A DNA stretch of 5,987 nt, taken from an uncultured Collinsella sp. GTDB taxonomy: Bacteria; Actinomycetota; Coriobacteriia; Coriobacteriales; Coriobacteriaceae. A program made the position numbers and the translations under genes. Shown piece after piece: positions 4,259 through 5,987 of the stretch. Position 1 is the stretch's first letter. Each line of letters opens with the position of its first letter. The stretch is taken from positions 1 through 5,987 of the forward strand of contig CABUWR010000089.1 in assembly GCA_902495265.1 (NCBI GenBank), given 5' to 3'. The notes under the pieces are model-generated. The model made no database searches. It saw nothing but the letters and a program-made list of their open reading frames with translations, and was not told where the DNA came from.

Positions 4259-5987
4259 CTAGTCTTCGAGCAGGTCCTCAATAAAGCCGACGCGGTAGTT
4301 TTTGAAGATGACCTCGCCGCCATCTTGCGTGGCATCCAGGTCGACATCGCCCATGATGCCAAAGTCGTGGTCGCCATCCTCGTCGGCAAAAATCTGGTGC
4401 ACGTGCCACACGTGATCGGTCTTCTCGTCGCTCTCGTCGATGGTAAACATCGCGGCACTGCGGGCGTCTCCGTCGGTGAGGATTTCCTCGTGCTGCTCGT
4501 GATAGGCGTCGAGGGCCTTTTGCCAGCGGACCTCGCTCATGCCCCAGTCCTCGTCGAGCTCGCCCAGATCGCGCACGTGTCCACGGGCCGCAAGGGTCAC
4601 GCGGCGGAAGAGCGCGTTGCGCACCAGTAGCGTGCAGCCGCGGCGGTCGGCCACGACCTCGTCGATGCCCTGCGGCGGTGTGGCGTCGAGTGCAGCGGGG
4701 TTGCCGGCGTTCTCCCACTCGTCCACCAGGCTCGAGTCGACCGAGCGCACCACAAAGCCGAGCCACGAAATGATGTCACGCAAGCGCTCATCGCGCTTCT
4801 CAATGGGAACGGTGCGATCGAGGGAACGGTAGGCCTCGGCTAGGTAGCGCAGCAGAATGCCCTCGGAGCGGGCGATGCCGAGCTTTTGGATATAGCCCTT
4901 AAAGTCGCTCGCGCTCTCCAACATGTCGCGCAGGACGCTCTTGGGCGAGAGCTGGTAGTCGTTGGCCCAAGGTACTTCCTGGCAGTACTTGTCGAAGGCG
5001 GCATCGAGCAAGTCCTCGAGCGGCTTTTCGTAGGTGACGTCCTGGATGCGCTCCAGGCGTTCCTCATATTCGACGCCGTCAGCCTTCATTTCGGCCATCG
5101 CGCGGTCGCGCGCGGCGCGCTCCTGTGCGCGCAGCACCTGCTTGGGATCCTCGAGCGTTGCCTCGACCATCGAGATCAGATCCATGGTATAGGTCTCGCT
5201 CTCGGGGTCGAGCAGCTCCAGCGCGGCAAGCAAAAACGGCGAGAGCGGCTGGTCGAGCGCAAAGTCCTCGGGCAGATCGACCGTCAGCGCATAGTCGATG
5301 TCTGGTGCGGCGTCAGCCGGAGCGTCAGGCGCGGGCGGCACCTCGGTGCGAACGACGACGCCGGAATCGATGAGCGTGGCGAAGATTTCGTCGGCACGAA
5401 CCTCGAGCTTGGCCTTTTCCTCGGGCGTTTGCAGGCTTGTCTCGATGAGGTCGTGCACACGGGCGCGAGCATCGCCGCCCTGCTCGACCACGCTAATCAC
5501 CATGGAGTGCGTGATACGCAGGCGTGGCTTGAGTGTCTCGGGCTGCGTTTCGATCAGGCGCTCAAAGGTCTGCTTGTTCCATGTGACAAAGCCCTCGGGG
5601 GCCTTTTTCTTTTTAATTTTACGGAGCTTCTTGGGGTCGTCGCCCGCCTTGGCCATGAGCTTTGCGTTCTCGATCTCGTGCTCCGGGGCCTCGGCGATCA
5701 CCATGCCCTCGGTGTCAAAGCCCGAACGCCCGGCGCGACCAGCGATCTGATGGAACTCGCGGGCGCGCAGGCGACGCATCTTGTAGCCATCGAACTTGGT
5801 GAGCGCGGTGAGCACCACGGTGTGGATGGGTACGTTGATGCCGACGCCGAGTGTGTCGGTGCCGCAAATGACGGGCAGTAGGCCCTGCTGCGCCAGGCGC
5901 TCGACCAGGAGGCGATAGCGCGGCAGCATACCGGCGTGGTGCACACCGACGCCACATCCGAGCAGACGTTTGAGGATCTTGCCAAAA
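4259..5987 (-). CDS. DEAD/DEAH (Ski2-like) helicase with DUF3516 tail (5' end outside window)
   Basis: ATP-dependent RNA or DNA helicase. The frame is open to the right edge, so the N-terminal RecA-like domain with the Walker motifs lies outside; 575 C-terminal residues are seen. Visible helicase marks, numbered from the first codon at 5986: GVHHAGMLP (about residues 14-22), motif V GTDTLGVGINVP (42-53), the KFDG segment, and motif VI QIAGRAGRSGFD (80-91) with its arginine fingers. This order, with the HHAGMLP and EFHQIAGRAGR forms, is Ski2/Mtr4-like. A lysine-rich stretch (KKLRKIKKKKAPEGFV) follows, then the long actinobacterial DUF3516 region, rich in acidic residues, ending GFIEDLLED. Near the middle a Pro/Ala/Asp-rich linker (VPPAPDAPADAAPD) divides it. 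The family is thought to act in RNA turnover or processing by analogy with Ski2; substrate is not proven. It converges on the DUF2130 gene. Confidence 0.92.
   Translation of the reverse strand, partial: FGKILKRLLGCGVGVHHAGMLPRYRLLVERLAQQGLLPVICGTDTLGVGINVPIHTVVLTALTKFDGYKMRRLRAREFHQIAGRAGRSGFDTEGMVIAEAPEHEIENAKLMAKAGDDPKKLRKIKKKKAPEGFVTWNKQTFERLIETQPETLKPRLRITHSMVISVVEQGGDARARVHDLIETSLQTPEEKAKLEVRADEIFATLIDSGVVVRTEVPPAPDAPADAAPDIDYALTVDLPEDFALDQPLSPFLLAALELLDPESETYTMDLISMVEATLEDPKQVLRAQERAARDRAMAEMKADGVEYEERLERIQDVTYEKPLEDLLDAAFDKYCQEVPWANDYQLSPKSVLRDMLESASDFKGYIQKLGIARSEGILLRYLAEAYRSLDRTVPIEKRDERLRDIISWLGFVVRSVDSSLVDEWENAGNPAALDATPPQGIDEVVADRRGCTLLVRNALFRRVTLAARGHVRDLGELDEDWGMSEVRWQKALDAYHEQHEEILTDGDARSAAMFTIDESDEKTDHVWHVHQIFADEDGDHDFGIMGDVDLDATQDGGEVIFKNYRVGFIEDLLED

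Noticed and set aside
4886..5881. 331-codon plus-strand ORF opposite the helicase gene
   Set aside because: It lies wholly antisense to a clear helicase/DUF3516 coding region, has no good ribosome binding site and no recognisable domain. Long antisense frames are common in GC-rich coding DNA.

Overview
The window looks like chromosomal DNA of a fairly GC-rich Gram-positive actinobacterium. The best guess is a coriobacterium of the Collinsella type. This rests on the gene families present (class III aldehyde dehydrogenase, a Ski2-like helicase with a DUF3516 tail, a DUF2130 coiled-coil protein), strong GGAGG-type ribosome binding sites, codon use, and a GGGGACAGGCACCTTT-type intergenic hairpin that I associate with that group. 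The taxon is an inference; nothing here proves it.

Layout, left to right. Bases 1-729 are the 3' part of an aldehyde dehydrogenase gene, followed at once by a long AT-rich hairpin (731-774). Bases 775-1151 look empty by ORF length but hold the most interesting locus: a 27-residue hydrophobic peptide gene (833-916) whose Shine-Dalgarno is locked in a 6-bp hairpin. A 9-nt segment of its 5' leader is exactly complementary to its 3' trailer, hairpins follow it, and a plausible promoter points back at it from the opposite strand. Together these match a type I toxin-antitoxin module (short membrane toxin plus overlapping antisense RNA). Then come a stand-alone HIRAN-domain gene (1152-1478) and a 59-residue acidic/basic protein (1497-1676), probably one transcript; a calcineurin-like metallophosphoesterase (1743-2288) ending in a REP-like hairpin and a classical intrinsic terminator; and a 585-residue DUF2130 protein (2427-4184). 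A 16-bp GC-rich hairpin (4204-4241) separates this last gene from a convergent DUF3516 DEAD/DEAH-family helicase on the minus strand (4259 to beyond the right edge).

How the genes fit together: several are nucleic-acid related. HIRAN domains bind DNA ends or stalled forks, DUF2130 carries a pattern compatible with a PD-(D/E)XK nuclease core, and the DUF3516 protein is a Ski2-like helicase. They lie in separate transcription units, so a common pathway is only a possibility. The part with the best claim to being undescribed is the small toxin-like locus at about 775-1040.
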